Notes: generated by a model not told the origin, from the letters alone. DNA of 11,769 bases from JAHFOW01 sp964370795 (GCA_964370795.1 CAYJME010000092.1:1-11769); one strand, 5' to 3'. Positions 1-6,792 are shown, counted from the first letter of the stretch. Numbers and translations: made by a program.

Positions 1-682
1 TCGTAATTGTTGATACCCTCGGTTCTTCAGGCAAAGGAGTTACGGGTTTTACGACGGCAGGTCTTTCTGCCTTCGTTTCTGTTTCGTATGGCCTGGTTTC
101 CGGCATCTTTGTCTCCGGAACCGTTGTTGCCGGAGGCCTTGTTTCTAAGATTGTTCGGGGAGGCTCTTCTCTCTTTTCGGGACGTATCCGTTCTTCTGGC
201 CGTGGTTTTTCTACAACCTCCTCCTTTTGTGGCGGTGGGGTAACTGGTTTTGCCACCTGAGGCGAACCACCCACCATTGCCTGCATTCTCTCCTCAATCA
301 ATTTCTTGTATTTGGCAAGTTCTTCCTCTGCCTTATCATTCATCCCCAGTTTTTTGTAAGCCAGCCAGAGCCGTTGATAGGCCTCAACGTATTCAGGTTT
401 AAGCCGGGTAACCTTAGAAAATTCTTTCACGGCATCGTCAAACATGTTTTGCCTGAAGTAGATACTGCCCATGCCAAAGTGCGCCTCCGCATGGTCTGGA
501 TTGGTTTCCACAACCTTCTTGAGCATGTCCAGGGCTTGCTCAAGTTTTCCTAATTTATAGAGGTTGTATGCATCCAGATAGTACTTATTTGCCTCATCCT
601 CCCTCTCGGCAAAGAGTGTCTGTACGTGCAGTGTGCTTACCAGTATGAAAATTGGAATGAATAATATAAGATATTTTCGCAT
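1..682 (-). CDS. Exported TPR protein with Pro/Glu-rich tail (partial, runs off left edge)
   Basis: An open frame starts at the ATG at 682-680 and stays open to base 1, giving 227 residues with no stop, so the C-terminus lies outside the window. Residues 1-25 are a Sec signal peptide: basic MRKY start, hydrophobic stretch, likely cleavage after LFA. Residues about 30-131 form three TPR units (for example LGKLEQALDML, then NPDHAEAHFGMGSIY, then KPEYVEAYQRLWLAYKKLG). From about residue 137 the chain is rich in Pro, Glu, Lys and Thr and looks disordered. TPRs bind partner proteins, so a periplasmic or envelope scaffold is inferred; no enzymatic function can be named. It is the likely last gene of the hisS-aspS-TPR series, 201 bp after the upstream TPR gene, which it resembles. 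No strong Shine-Dalgarno is visible (only AAGAAG some way upstream). Confidence 0.
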   Translation of the reverse strand, partial: MRKYLILFIPIFILVSTLHVQTLFAEREDEANKYYLDAYNLYKLGKLEQALDMLKKVVETNPDHAEAHFGMGSIYFRQNMFDDAVKEFSKVTRLKPEYVEAYQRLWLAYKKLGMNDKAEEELAKYKKLIEERMQAMVGGSPQVAKPVTPPPQKEEVVEKPRPEERIRPEKREEPPRTILETRPPATTVPETKMPETRPYETETKAERPAVVKPVTPLPEEPRVSTIT

Positions 683-883
683 AAAAAATTAAATACGCTT
701 CTTAAGTAAAATGAAAATGCCAGTGCCTTAAGTTAGGCCTTCGGCAACTTTAATACAACTAATGCATAAAGAGAGATGTAAAATTGTTCGACTGATCTCA
801 CGACGAAGTCGTGCATCGCTCTATCCGATATTTAAATTTCTCAAGATAAATATTAACAATTTTAGAGAAACTATACAATAAAT
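683..883. other. Intergenic gap between the two TPR genes, with two dispersed repeat fragments
   Basis: There is no credible gene here. Bases 728-752 resemble the direct repeats at 6793-6819 and 6877-6902 (shared cores TTAG and TTCGGC-ACTTT). Bases 786-810 match 10461-10487 apart from a 2-base gap and one substitution. The end of that stretch forms a short perfect hairpin at 799-813, CACGAC-GAA-GTCGTG. None of these is followed by a T-run in the minus direction that would make a convincing terminator. Whether the downstream TPR gene has its own promoter cannot be decided by eye. Confidence 0.
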
Positions 884-1288
884 TTACTTGCTTCCCTTCA
901 GCTTTTCGTATGAATCCAGGGCGCCTTTAGCCTCTTCCTCCATTCCTTTCTTTTTATAAATCAGATACATTTCCTGATAGATATTGACGATGTCCGGCTT
1001 TAACTTCAAAGCCGTCTTGAGTTCTGTGAGTGCGTCATCGAGGAGTTCTTTTTTATTGTAAATCATGCCAAGGGCAGCGTGGGCCTCAGCGCTATACGGA
1101 TTTTTCCTTATGGTATCTTTCAGGATGGTAATTGCATCGTCAAGTTTACCCTGTTGAACCAGTTCTCCCACCGTTTGAAAATAGGCCATGGAGCGATGGA
1201 CACGTTTCACGTAGAAGTAAAAACTGCCCGATGCTAAAAATACTACAAAAGTGGCCCCGATAAGCAGCCACATGAGTTGTCGTTTCAT
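884..1288 (-). CDS. Small membrane-anchored TPR protein
   Basis: This 134-residue protein has an N-terminal hydrophobic segment at about residues 6-27 (LMWLLIGATFVVFLASGSFY) after a basic MKRQ start. It is probably a signal anchor, since no clear cleavage site follows. Three TPR units fill about residues 37-131 (QQGKLDDAITILKDTIRKNP, then SAEAHAALGMIYNKKELLDDA, then KPDIVNIYQEMYLIYKKKG). It probably displays a TPR scaffold on the outer face of the inner membrane; its partner is unknown. It starts 41 bp after the aspS stop, so co-transcription with aspS is likely. The start is the ATG at 1288, preceded by a weak purine-rich GAGAAAGAGAA. Its TPR block aligns with the next gene, suggesting a tandem duplication with different membrane topology. 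Confidence 0.
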   Translation of the reverse strand: MKRQLMWLLIGATFVVFLASGSFYFYVKRVHRSMAYFQTVGELVQQGKLDDAITILKDTIRKNPYSAEAHAALGMIYNKKELLDDALTELKTALKLKPDIVNIYQEMYLIYKKKGMEEEAKGALDSYEKLKGSK

Positions 1289-1329
1289 GATTTCTCTTTC
1301 TCAATATAAAACCATTTACCAATAAAAAA

Positions 1330-3093
1330 CTATGCCAGCCGTATCCCCAGTTCCTTCAACTGTTGCTGATCAACCTCCGATGGGGCGTTTGTCATAAGGC
1401 ATGTGGCCTTCTGTGTCTTGGGGAATGCAATGACCTCACGGATATCGTCCAGCTGTAATAACAGCGTTACCATACGGTCCACCCCTAAAGCAATACCGCC
1501 ATGGGGCGGGGCGCCATATTTTAATGCATCGAGTAAGAATCCGAACTTGAGATACGCGCTTTCATCATCTATACCCAGTAAACGGAATACCCTTTTCTGT
1601 ATTTCTGGCGTATGGATACGGATGCTGCCGCCGCCAAGTTCCACGCCATTGAGCACCAGATCATACGCCCGTGCCTTTACCTCCAGGGGTCTTTCCTCCA
1701 TCATAGGCAGGTCTTCGGGATGCGGTGAGGTGAACGGATGGTGGAGCGCCTCGTAGCGTTTTAAGTCTTCATTATAGTCTAACAGGGGAAAATCAACTAC
1801 CCATGAGAAATTGAATACGGTGGTATCAATGATCTTGTTTTTGTGACCAAGATGCAATCTGAGTTGTGCAAGCGATTGATTCACTACCCTGGTTTTGTCG
1901 GCAACGAAGAGCAGTAAATCGCCCTTTTTCGCATGCATGCGCTGTTGTAACTTTTCCAGTACATCGGCGGGGAAGAATTTTGTTATGGACGAGGTTAAAC
2001 CACCTTCCTCCACCTTAAACCAGGCAAGTCCCTTTGCCCCAAATTGGCCGACAAATGCGGTTAAATCGTCAATATCTTTTCTGGAATAATTTCCGCAGCC
2101 CACGGCGTTGATACCACGAACCTGTCCACCTGCATTGATGGTATCCAGAAATACCTTAAAATTTGATGCACGGACGATATCGGAGACATCTTTTATCTTC
2201 ATATCAAAGCGAAGATCAGGGGCGTCGCATCCATAGGAAGCCATGGCTTCCTTATAGGTAATCCGGGGAAATGGAATCGTGACTTTCTTTCCAACGACCT
2301 GCTCAAAAATGGTTGCCATGAGACCCTCGATGACCTGGATGATGTCATTTTCATCAACGAACGACATCTCCATATCCATCTGGGTAAATTCGGGCTGTCG
2401 TTGGGCGCGAAGGTCTTCGTCACGGAAACAACGCACAATCTGGAAATAACGATCGTATCCCGCCACCATAAGAATCTGTTTGAAGAGCTGTGGCGATTGC
2501 GGCAGTGCATAAAATTTTCCCAGATTGATCCTGCTCGGCACCAGGTAATCCCTTGCACCCTCCGGCGTACTCTTCGTTAACACGGGTGTTTCAATATCGA
2601 CAAAATTCAGACGATCAAGGTACTCACGGACCGTCTGGCATATCTTGTGGCGAAAGGTCAGTCGCTTTTGCATTACCGGACGTCTTAAATCCAGATAGCG
2701 GTGTTTCAATCGTAATTCCAAAGCCACATTATTTTCATCGGCAATTTCGAACGGTGGGGTTTCTGACCGGTTCAAAATCTCAACGGTATCGGCATACACT
2801 TCTATTTCTCCCGTATCCAGATGGGGGTTTACCGTGCCGGGTGGCCGCGCGCATACCTTGCCCCGCAATGAAATCACAAATTCACCTCTCAATTGACGGG
2901 CAGTTTCGTAAAATGCGCCTCCCCTGTCAGGGTTGAAAACCACCTGGGTGAGGCCATACCGGTCCCGCAAATCTATAAATATTAATCCGCCGTGGTCGCG
3001 TACGCTGTGCACCCAGCCCGAAAGATTTACGGTTGATGCGACGTCTTTGACGCGTAATTGACCGCAGGTATGCGTTCGTTTCAACATAGACAT
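1330..3093 (-). CDS. aspS: Aspartyl-tRNA synthetase, probably non-discriminating (Asp/Asn)
   Basis: A class II synthetase that charges tRNA with aspartate in the cytoplasm. The 587 residues are the normal length for the bacterial type. The N-terminal OB anticodon-binding domain covers about residues 1-110. Class II motif 2 lies at about 222-238 (FRDEDLRAQRQPEFTQ), the bacterial insertion (GAD) domain at roughly 280-425, and motif 3 at 531-545 (HGGIALGVDRMVTLL) with the ATP-binding Arg540. The flipping loop region includes TPEGARDYLVPSR at 176-188. His34 in RDHGGLIFID and Gly86 in RPPGTVNP fall at the positions where non-discriminating enzymes have His and Gly, so it may also make Asp-tRNA-Asn for amidation by GatCAB (family knowledge plus inference). 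The first ATG at 3093 is preferred over the ATG at 3087 because GGAG lies 11 nt upstream of the first and 17 of the second. hisS lies upstream on the same strand, 310 bp away. Confidence 0.
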   Translation of the reverse strand: MSMLKRTHTCGQLRVKDVASTVNLSGWVHSVRDHGGLIFIDLRDRYGLTQVVFNPDRGGAFYETARQLRGEFVISLRGKVCARPPGTVNPHLDTGEIEVYADTVEILNRSETPPFEIADENNVALELRLKHRYLDLRRPVMQKRLTFRHKICQTVREYLDRLNFVDIETPVLTKSTPEGARDYLVPSRINLGKFYALPQSPQLFKQILMVAGYDRYFQIVRCFRDEDLRAQRQPEFTQMDMEMSFVDENDIIQVIEGLMATIFEQVVGKKVTIPFPRITYKEAMASYGCDAPDLRFDMKIKDVSDIVRASNFKVFLDTINAGGQVRGINAVGCGNYSRKDIDDLTAFVGQFGAKGLAWFKVEEGGLTSSITKFFPADVLEKLQQRMHAKKGDLLLFVADKTRVVNQSLAQLRLHLGHKNKIIDTTVFNFSWVVDFPLLDYNEDLKRYEALHHPFTSPHPEDLPMMEERPLEVKARAYDLVLNGVELGGGSIRIHTPEIQKRVFRLLGIDDESAYLKFGFLLDALKYGAPPHGGIALGVDRMVTLLLQLDDIREVIAFPKTQKATCLMTNAPSEVDQQQLKELGIRLA

Positions 3094-3160
3094 GTATTAA
3101 CTATCTCCGATCATAGCTTGTGTTTTTTTTAGAATTTATCATTATTATTAATATGGCTAC

Positions 3161-3203
3161 GGTAACGAGGCCTGTTTCGTTTTGTGATGCAGGCTTCGTT
3201 ACC
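3161..3203. promoter_or_regulatory. Long hairpin upstream of aspS
   Basis: The arms 3161-3174 and 3190-3203 pair over 14 positions (GGTAACGA with TCGTTACC, GCCTG with CAGGC), with one non-Watson-Crick pair (G3169/T3195) and a 15-nt loop. It lies about 68-110 nt upstream of the aspS start. In the minus-strand transcript it is followed by A-rich sequence, not a T-run, so it is not a simple intrinsic terminator. It could be a leader structure, a processing site, or just another dispersed palindrome. Confidence 0.
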
Positions 3204-3276
3204 CATTCACGTACTTCCCGCAAAACCAAAAATTACCTCTGTGCCTTAAATTGTAACAGTTCTCGTGGTGTGTATA

Positions 3277-3350
3277 ACAACCCCCTGAATCCCCCTTTAT
3301 TAAGGGGGACTTTAAAAATTCCCCCTTAGAAAAGGGGGCAAGGGGGTTGT
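3277..3350. repeat. Double-hairpin intergenic repeat, copy 1
   Basis: A 74-bp element bounded by inverted ends ACAACCCCC and GGGGGTTGT. Inside are two hairpins in tandem: CCCCCTTTATTAAGGGGG at 3291-3307 and CCCCCTTAGAAAAGGGGG, separated by an A/T-rich spacer, so the whole is also palindromic. Related elements lie at 6919-6990, 10436-10538 and the right edge. It sits 54 bp after the hisS stop; read on the minus strand the first hairpin is followed by AATTTTT, so it may weaken transcription from hisS into aspS. No transposase is present; a non-autonomous REP- or MITE-like repeat is inferred. Confidence 0.
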
Positions 3351-3403
3351 ATTCTGCATACATTTCAAACTGTATTTTGATTGTGGCTATGCTATGCGCT
3401 CCA

Positions 3404-4729
3404 TTACTTGCAAGCTGATTGTCTCTCCAAAAACCACCTGAGTACCTCATCTTGTTTAAGCACAACTTCTTCGCTTGTTTCCATAGTCTTTATCTTGACG
3501 TCGCCGCGGGCTAATTCATCGGGGCCGAGCATAAGAACGTATTTTACCCCCAATTTATTTGCGGTGCGCATCTGTGCCTTCGTGCTTCTTCCCTCATAGT
3601 CAAAATCGGCAGAAATATTTGATTTTCGCAGGAGATTGAGGAGATAAAAACATTGTTTCCTGGTTTCTTCGCTAATGGAAACAATATATACAGCAGGAGC
3701 TGTGCCATATCCTTCCTGCGGCTCGCCGGTCCTGATCTTTTTTGCCATAACATTTTCAAGGGCAAGGATTGTTGCCTCCATGCCGATGGCAAATCCCACC
3801 GAACCTATGGAGGGCCCTCCCATATCTGAAATAAGATTGTCATATCGTCCGCCGGCACAGATTGCGTCACGTGCTCCCAGCGATGAGTGCGTAATTTCAT
3901 AAACGGTCTTTGTGTAATAATCCAGTCCCCGGACAAGGTGAGCGTCAACGATATAAGGAATGCCAATCTCCAGAAGGGATTCTCTTACAGACTCTGCGTG
4001 AGTCTGACATTCGGCACACAAATAATCATTAATGGAAGGCATGTGATGGCTGACCGTTTTGCATTTTTCGTTTTTACAATCCAGGATGCGAAATACATTT
4101 CGGTTGAGCCGCGATTGACAGAGTTCGCAGAGCGCCTTTTCATGTTCGGTCAGTTTTTCCTTGAGGATGTTCCTGAAAACCGGCCTGCACTTTTCGCATC
4201 CAATGGAGTTAATCTTGACCTTGTATCCCTTCAGATCGATGCGGTCGAATATGCGGGTGGCCACGCTGATAGTTTCCACGTCAAGCAAGGGGTCGGTGGT
4301 GCCCACCGCTTCAACCCCCATCTGGTGAAATTGTCTGAGCCTGCCTGCCTGTGGTCGTTCTTTTCTGAACTGAGGACCGATGTAGAAAAATTTCTGGAAT
4401 TTTTTTATCTTGTGTAACTCATACTCCAGGTATGCGCGCATAACAGGAGCCGTACTTTCGGGACGCAGCGTTATGCTTGAATCCTCGCTGTCGGCAAAGG
4501 TATACATCTCTTTTTCAACGATGTCGGTAGCCTCGCCGATGCTCCTGATGAATAATCGGGTATCTTCAAAAACGGGTGTGCGTATTTCATAATACCCGCA
4601 CATTTCAAACTCCTGCCGTCCCGCCTCTTCGAGTTTTTTCCATAATGCCCACTTCCCCGGCAACACATCTTCCGTGCCCCGGGGCGCCTTAAAAATACTT
4701 TCGGCCTTTCGTTCCGTATTTATACTCAT
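3404..4729 (-). CDS. hisS: Histidyl-tRNA synthetase
   Basis: A class II synthetase that charges tRNA-His in the cytoplasm. With the start at 4729 it has 441 residues, normal for the family. APRGTEDVLP lies at about 15-24, motif 2 at 115-136 (FYIGPQFRKERPQAGRLRQF), the HisA signature LVRGLDYYT at 255-263, AGGRYD at 282-287, motif 3 at 308-319 (IGSVGFAIGMEA), and the C-terminal anticodon-binding domain from about 335. The middle insertion has eight cysteines in four pairs (178/181, 201/204, 218/223, 238/241), likely zinc-binding, as in many environmental bacterial HisRS. The ATG at 4729 is chosen because AGGAAGG lies 4 nt before it; the frame stays open to a TTG at 4759, but that has no ribosome site and would put MIFITTQEGL before the usual N-terminus. 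A promoter lies just upstream, making it the first gene of the hisS-aspS-TPR group. Confidence 0.
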   Translation of the reverse strand: MSINTERKAESIFKAPRGTEDVLPGKWALWKKLEEAGRQEFEMCGYYEIRTPVFEDTRLFIRSIGEATDIVEKEMYTFADSEDSSITLRPESTAPVMRAYLEYELHKIKKFQKFFYIGPQFRKERPQAGRLRQFHQMGVEAVGTTDPLLDVETISVATRIFDRIDLKGYKVKINSIGCEKCRPVFRNILKEKLTEHEKALCELCQSRLNRNVFRILDCKNEKCKTVSHHMPSINDYLCAECQTHAESVRESLLEIGIPYIVDAHLVRGLDYYTKTVYEITHSSLGARDAICAGGRYDNLISDMGGPSIGSVGFAIGMEATILALENVMAKKIRTGEPQEGYGTAPAVYIVSISEETRKQCFYLLNLLRKSNISADFDYEGRSTKAQMRTANKLGVKYVLMLGPDELARGDVKIKTMETSEEVVLKQDEVLRWFLERQSACK

Positions 4730-4771
4730 CAAACCTTCCTGTGTGGTTATAAAAATCAAAATAAAGCATTT

Positions 4772-4799
4772 ATTATATCAATCAAGCCTTAATATGCAA
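4772..4799 (-). promoter_or_regulatory. Sigma-70 promoter of hisS with extended -10
   Basis: On the minus strand, TTGCAT (4799-4794), a 16-nt spacer and TATAAT (4777-4772) are present, with TG one base before the -10 hexamer (extended -10). The predicted start near 4765 gives a leader of roughly 36 nt to the hisS ATG. Confidence 0.
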
Positions 4800-4871
4800 G
4801 GCCTTTTGGACGAGGGGTCATTGGGGCAAATCTTTCATAAAGCCAATAAGGTTCAAAAAATTATTTTTTGT

Positions 4872-4901
4872 TTGACGTGAAATACTATGCATGTTTACAA
4901 T
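4872..4901 (+). promoter_or_regulatory. Probable sigma-70 promoter for the secreted-protein gene at 5301
   Basis: TTGACG (4872-4877), an 18-nt spacer and TACAAT (4896-4901) make a plausible plus-strand promoter, divergent from the hisS promoter about 75 bp away. If used, the transcript starts near 4908 and has a leader of about 390 nt holding the repeat arrays and hairpin listed below. A promoter closer to 5301, for example TATATT at 5104-5109 at the end of the 9-bp array, is an alternative. Confidence 0.
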
Positions 4902-4919
4902 GCTGGCAAGATACACAGA

Positions 4920-4961
4920 CACACTCAAGTCACACTCAAGTCCACTCAAGTCACACACAGT
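4920..4961. repeat. Short 11-bp direct repeats (CACACTCAAGT)
   Basis: CACACTCAAGT occurs twice in tandem (4920-4930, 4931-4941), then CCACTCAAGT (4942-4951) and the degenerate CACACACAGT. The array lies just downstream of the predicted start at about 4908. It has too few units and no spacers, so it is not CRISPR. Confidence 0.
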
Positions 4962-4992
4962 TAACAAGTATCAACGACGAAAAACATTACGG

Positions 4993-5040
4993 CAAAGGTA
5001 GACCCTGAGTGATCGGGGGACGCAAAATAAAGGGTCTTTG
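4993..5040 (+). promoter_or_regulatory. Bulged hairpin in the predicted leader of the gene at 5301
   Basis: CAAA (4993-4996) and GACCCT (5001-5006) pair with TTTG (5037-5040) and AGGGTC (5031-5036), leaving a 4-nt GGTA bulge and a 24-nt loop. It ends only 4 nt before the 9-bp tandem array. No known riboswitch class is recognised; the role is unknown. Confidence 0.
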
Positions 5041-5044
5041 TAAA

Positions 5045-5107
5045 CAGTTCAAGCAGTTCAAGCGGTTTAAACCGCTTAAACGGTTTAAACGGTTTAAACG
5101 GTTTATA
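5045..5107. repeat. Seven-unit 9-bp tandem array
   Basis: Seven head-to-tail 9-mers fill 5045-5107: CAGTTCAAG twice, CGGTTTAAA, CCGCTTAAA, CGGTTTAAA twice, and CGGTTTATA. The junction of units 2-4 makes a perfect 18-bp palindrome at 5060-5077 (AAGCGGTTTAAACCGCTT). The array lies in the non-coding region 194 bp before the secreted-protein gene. Such arrays can change copy number by slippage and alter promoter spacing or a leader fold; any effect here is inference. Confidence 0.
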
Positions 5108-5300
5108 TTACTGCCGAAGATGTTTTCGTGAATATCTTTGCAGGTTAACGTTGGGTTTCGCTCACGCCCTCTCCAACCTACTCGACTTGCAATACACTCT
5201 TTATTAGGAAAGGAGGTTGAAATATTTTCGGAAATTGGCATTCCATCAGGAGTTGTCAGGAAATAAAATCACTTTTTAGGTTTTTGAAGGAGGATGTGTC

Positions 5301-6434
5301 ATGGAAAAGTTCTTAAGAAACCTTGTCTTGCCCACTGTGGCTATCGCGTTGTTATTGGTTTGGCAGGGAGAAAGTTTTGCCGCACTCTGGTTTGGCCCCC
5401 CCCAAGTCGAGATGCCATTCCCCTCGGGTGGTAACCTCACGATAAAGCCGCAACAGAATCTGAAGCCTCCAGACATAAATTTCGATCTTGGTGAAGTCGA
5501 TTATTTTAAGGATAACAAGGAGTATACCTTCACGTTAGCAGTTGATTCAACACAAAATGGTACTAATACTACTGCCATAATTTGGTTGCCCATCCTGCAT
5601 GATCCAGTTGATACCAGCAAAGGCACGGTGGAATTAAAGGTCGATCTTAACTGCACTGTTATACCGCAAGCTGGAACTTTTACTGCGACTGCGAATGGGG
5701 CCTTAGGGGTAATCGAAGACCCTGGCGGTCCTGTATTGGCAGGAGAAACTGGTGTTTATAAGGGGGAGTCGCCGGATAACAAAAGCCCGTTTACGGTGCC
5801 GTTGATTACGTTTGCTCAAATTAAAGAAAAGGGGACGTCGGGAAATTACTTCTACACTGATGCTGTTCCTAAACTTGAGGACTCAGTTTCGATTAATAAC
5901 GGTTTTGTCGGTGATCCTTCGAAAAGTTCACAGTTCATACATTACAAGGTTAGTACTTTGGATGATGATGATCCAAATACTCCTACGGACAAGCCACAAC
6001 GATTACCTTGGCCAAAAATTGGCATCATAAAGGTATATCTCCAGGTGCAAAACGTTTCGACAGGTGGTGTGAAGTCCACTGCTAGTCTTACCTTGTTTGC
6101 GAGAATAGACGAGTCAGTACCATGGACTGCGATTAATCTGGTTTCCTTCAATGCCAATGCGGATAATAATGGGGGCGTTACCCTGGCGTGGGAGACGGCC
6201 ACGGAGGTCGATAATGCGGGCTTCAACCTCTACCGCGCACGAGGTAAAAATGGTAAGTATAAGAAGATCAACGATACGATTATTCCTGCACAGGGTAGCG
6301 TTTCATCAGGGGCACAATACACCTTTGAAGACAAGCCGCCAGCGCCGGGGGTATTCTTCTATAAGTTGGAGGACGTGGATACCAGTGGGGTAAGCACAAT
6401 GCACGGCCCGGAAAAGGTAAGGGTAAGAAAATAA
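5301..6434 (+). CDS. Secreted protein with C-terminal fibronectin-III-like module
   Basis: This 377-residue protein has a Sec signal peptide at 1-27 (hydrophobic LVLPTVAIALLLVW, likely cleavage after SFA). The middle, about 28-275, is beta-rich with no family I can name; it includes an acidic DDDDPNTPTD stretch at 221-230 that could bind calcium. Residues about 278-376 form a fibronectin-III-like module (LAWETATEVDNAGFNLYR, IPAQGS, YKLEDVDTSG, HGP) common at the C-termini of exported bacterial proteins. It is probably periplasmic or surface-exposed; its function is unknown. The start is firm: a perfect AAGGAGG at 5287-5293, 7 nt before the ATG. A C8 tract at codons 32-35 is a possible slippage site. 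It is transcribed in the same direction as the peptidase at 7121 but 686 bp apart, so they are probably separate units. Confidence 0.
   Translation: MEKFLRNLVLPTVAIALLLVWQGESFAALWFGPPQVEMPFPSGGNLTIKPQQNLKPPDINFDLGEVDYFKDNKEYTFTLAVDSTQNGTNTTAIIWLPILHDPVDTSKGTVELKVDLNCTVIPQAGTFTATANGALGVIEDPGGPVLAGETGVYKGESPDNKSPFTVPLITFAQIKEKGTSGNYFYTDAVPKLEDSVSINNGFVGDPSKSSQFIHYKVSTLDDDDPNTPTDKPQRLPWPKIGIIKVYLQVQNVSTGGVKSTASLTLFARIDESVPWTAINLVSFNANADNNGGVTLAWETATEVDNAGFNLYRARGKNGKYKKINDTIIPAQGSVSSGAQYTFEDKPPAPGVFFYKLEDVDTSGVSTMHGPEKVRVRK
5396..5403 (+). repeat. C8 homopolymer inside the secreted-protein gene
   Basis: Eight consecutive C span codons 32-35 (Gly-Pro-Pro-Gln), five codons after the predicted signal cleavage site. 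Reading the other frames, a C7 variant meets TAA after 16 sense codons counted from Gly32, and a C9 variant meets TAA after 13. Confidence 0.
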
Positions 6435-6456
6435 GTTTTCTTGTTATGATAACTTA

Positions 6457-6479
6457 ACCTGGCGCAGCATAGCCGCAAC
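6457..6479 (+). repeat. 23-bp dispersed element, copy 1
   Basis: It begins ACCTGGCGCAGCA and ends AGCCGCAAC. It matches 10391-10413 at 21 of 23 positions in the same orientation. It starts 23 bp after the stop of the secreted-protein gene. Confidence 0.
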
Positions 6480-6502
6480 CAATTCTCCTTTATGAAAGCG
6501 GG

Positions 6503-6712
6503 GAGGTTGCTTCGGAAAAGACCCTCGCAATGACATGGACTATGCGCTTTGATGGCACATTGCACGTTGTCATTTTGCAGTGCGCTTTGTCATTACAAAG
6601 AGGAAGCAGCCATTGCGACTTTATTCTGTCATTGCGAAGGAGGAACGACTGACGCAATCTCCTCTTTTCATGGACTTTGAGTGAAAGATGCTTCACTATT
6701 GCTCGCAACGAC
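6503..6712. repeat. Cluster of four degenerate GTCATTGCGA...GCAATCTC repeats
   Basis: Four decayed copies of one short repeat lie together: 6503-6534 (minus), 6589-6619 (plus), 6628-6663 (plus, best preserved: GTCATTGCGAAGGAGG then GACGCAATCTCCT) and 6687-6712 (minus). The consensus resembles short palindromic repeats seen in many bacterial genomes (recollection, not a search). Open frames across it are artefacts of the repeats. The gap 6435-7120 contains no credible gene. Confidence 0.
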
Positions 6713-6792
6713 AGGCAAGACAAGGTTTTTGCACAGACGCAGAAGGGTTGCCCTACAAACCGCAAAATAGTATAAATAAAAGTCCTGTATAA

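Noticed and set aside
3094..3403. T-box riboswitch upstream of aspS
   Set aside because: I see no T-box consensus (TGGNACCGCG-like) and no antiterminator pairing; only a hairpin and a C-rich repeat.
3887..4417. 176-aa plus-strand frame
   Set aside because: It lies wholly antisense to conserved hisS, has no ribosome site and resembles no family; it is a shadow frame.
4730..4759. Longer hisS start at TTG 4759
   Set aside because: No ribosome site precedes it, it overlaps the predicted leader, and the ATG at 4729 has AGGAAGG before it.
4920..5107. Possible CRISPR array
   Set aside because: Units are 9-11 bp and head-to-tail with no spacers, and no cas genes are present.
5209..5216. Strong Shine-Dalgarno AAAGGAGG before the secreted-protein gene
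   Set aside because: No ATG, GTG or TTG lies at 5-10 nt from it; only ATT or ATA codons are there. I do not call a leader peptide. The site at 5287-5293 serves the real start.
4987..5241. 84-aa minus-strand frame with a repeated RLN motif
   Set aside because: The repeated residues come from the 9-bp tandem array, there is no convincing ribosome site, and the frame spans non-coding leader DNA between divergent promoters.
6359..6765. Minus-strand frames between the two secreted-protein genes
   Set aside because: They are made of degenerate dispersed repeats and have no ribosome sites or recognisable domains.
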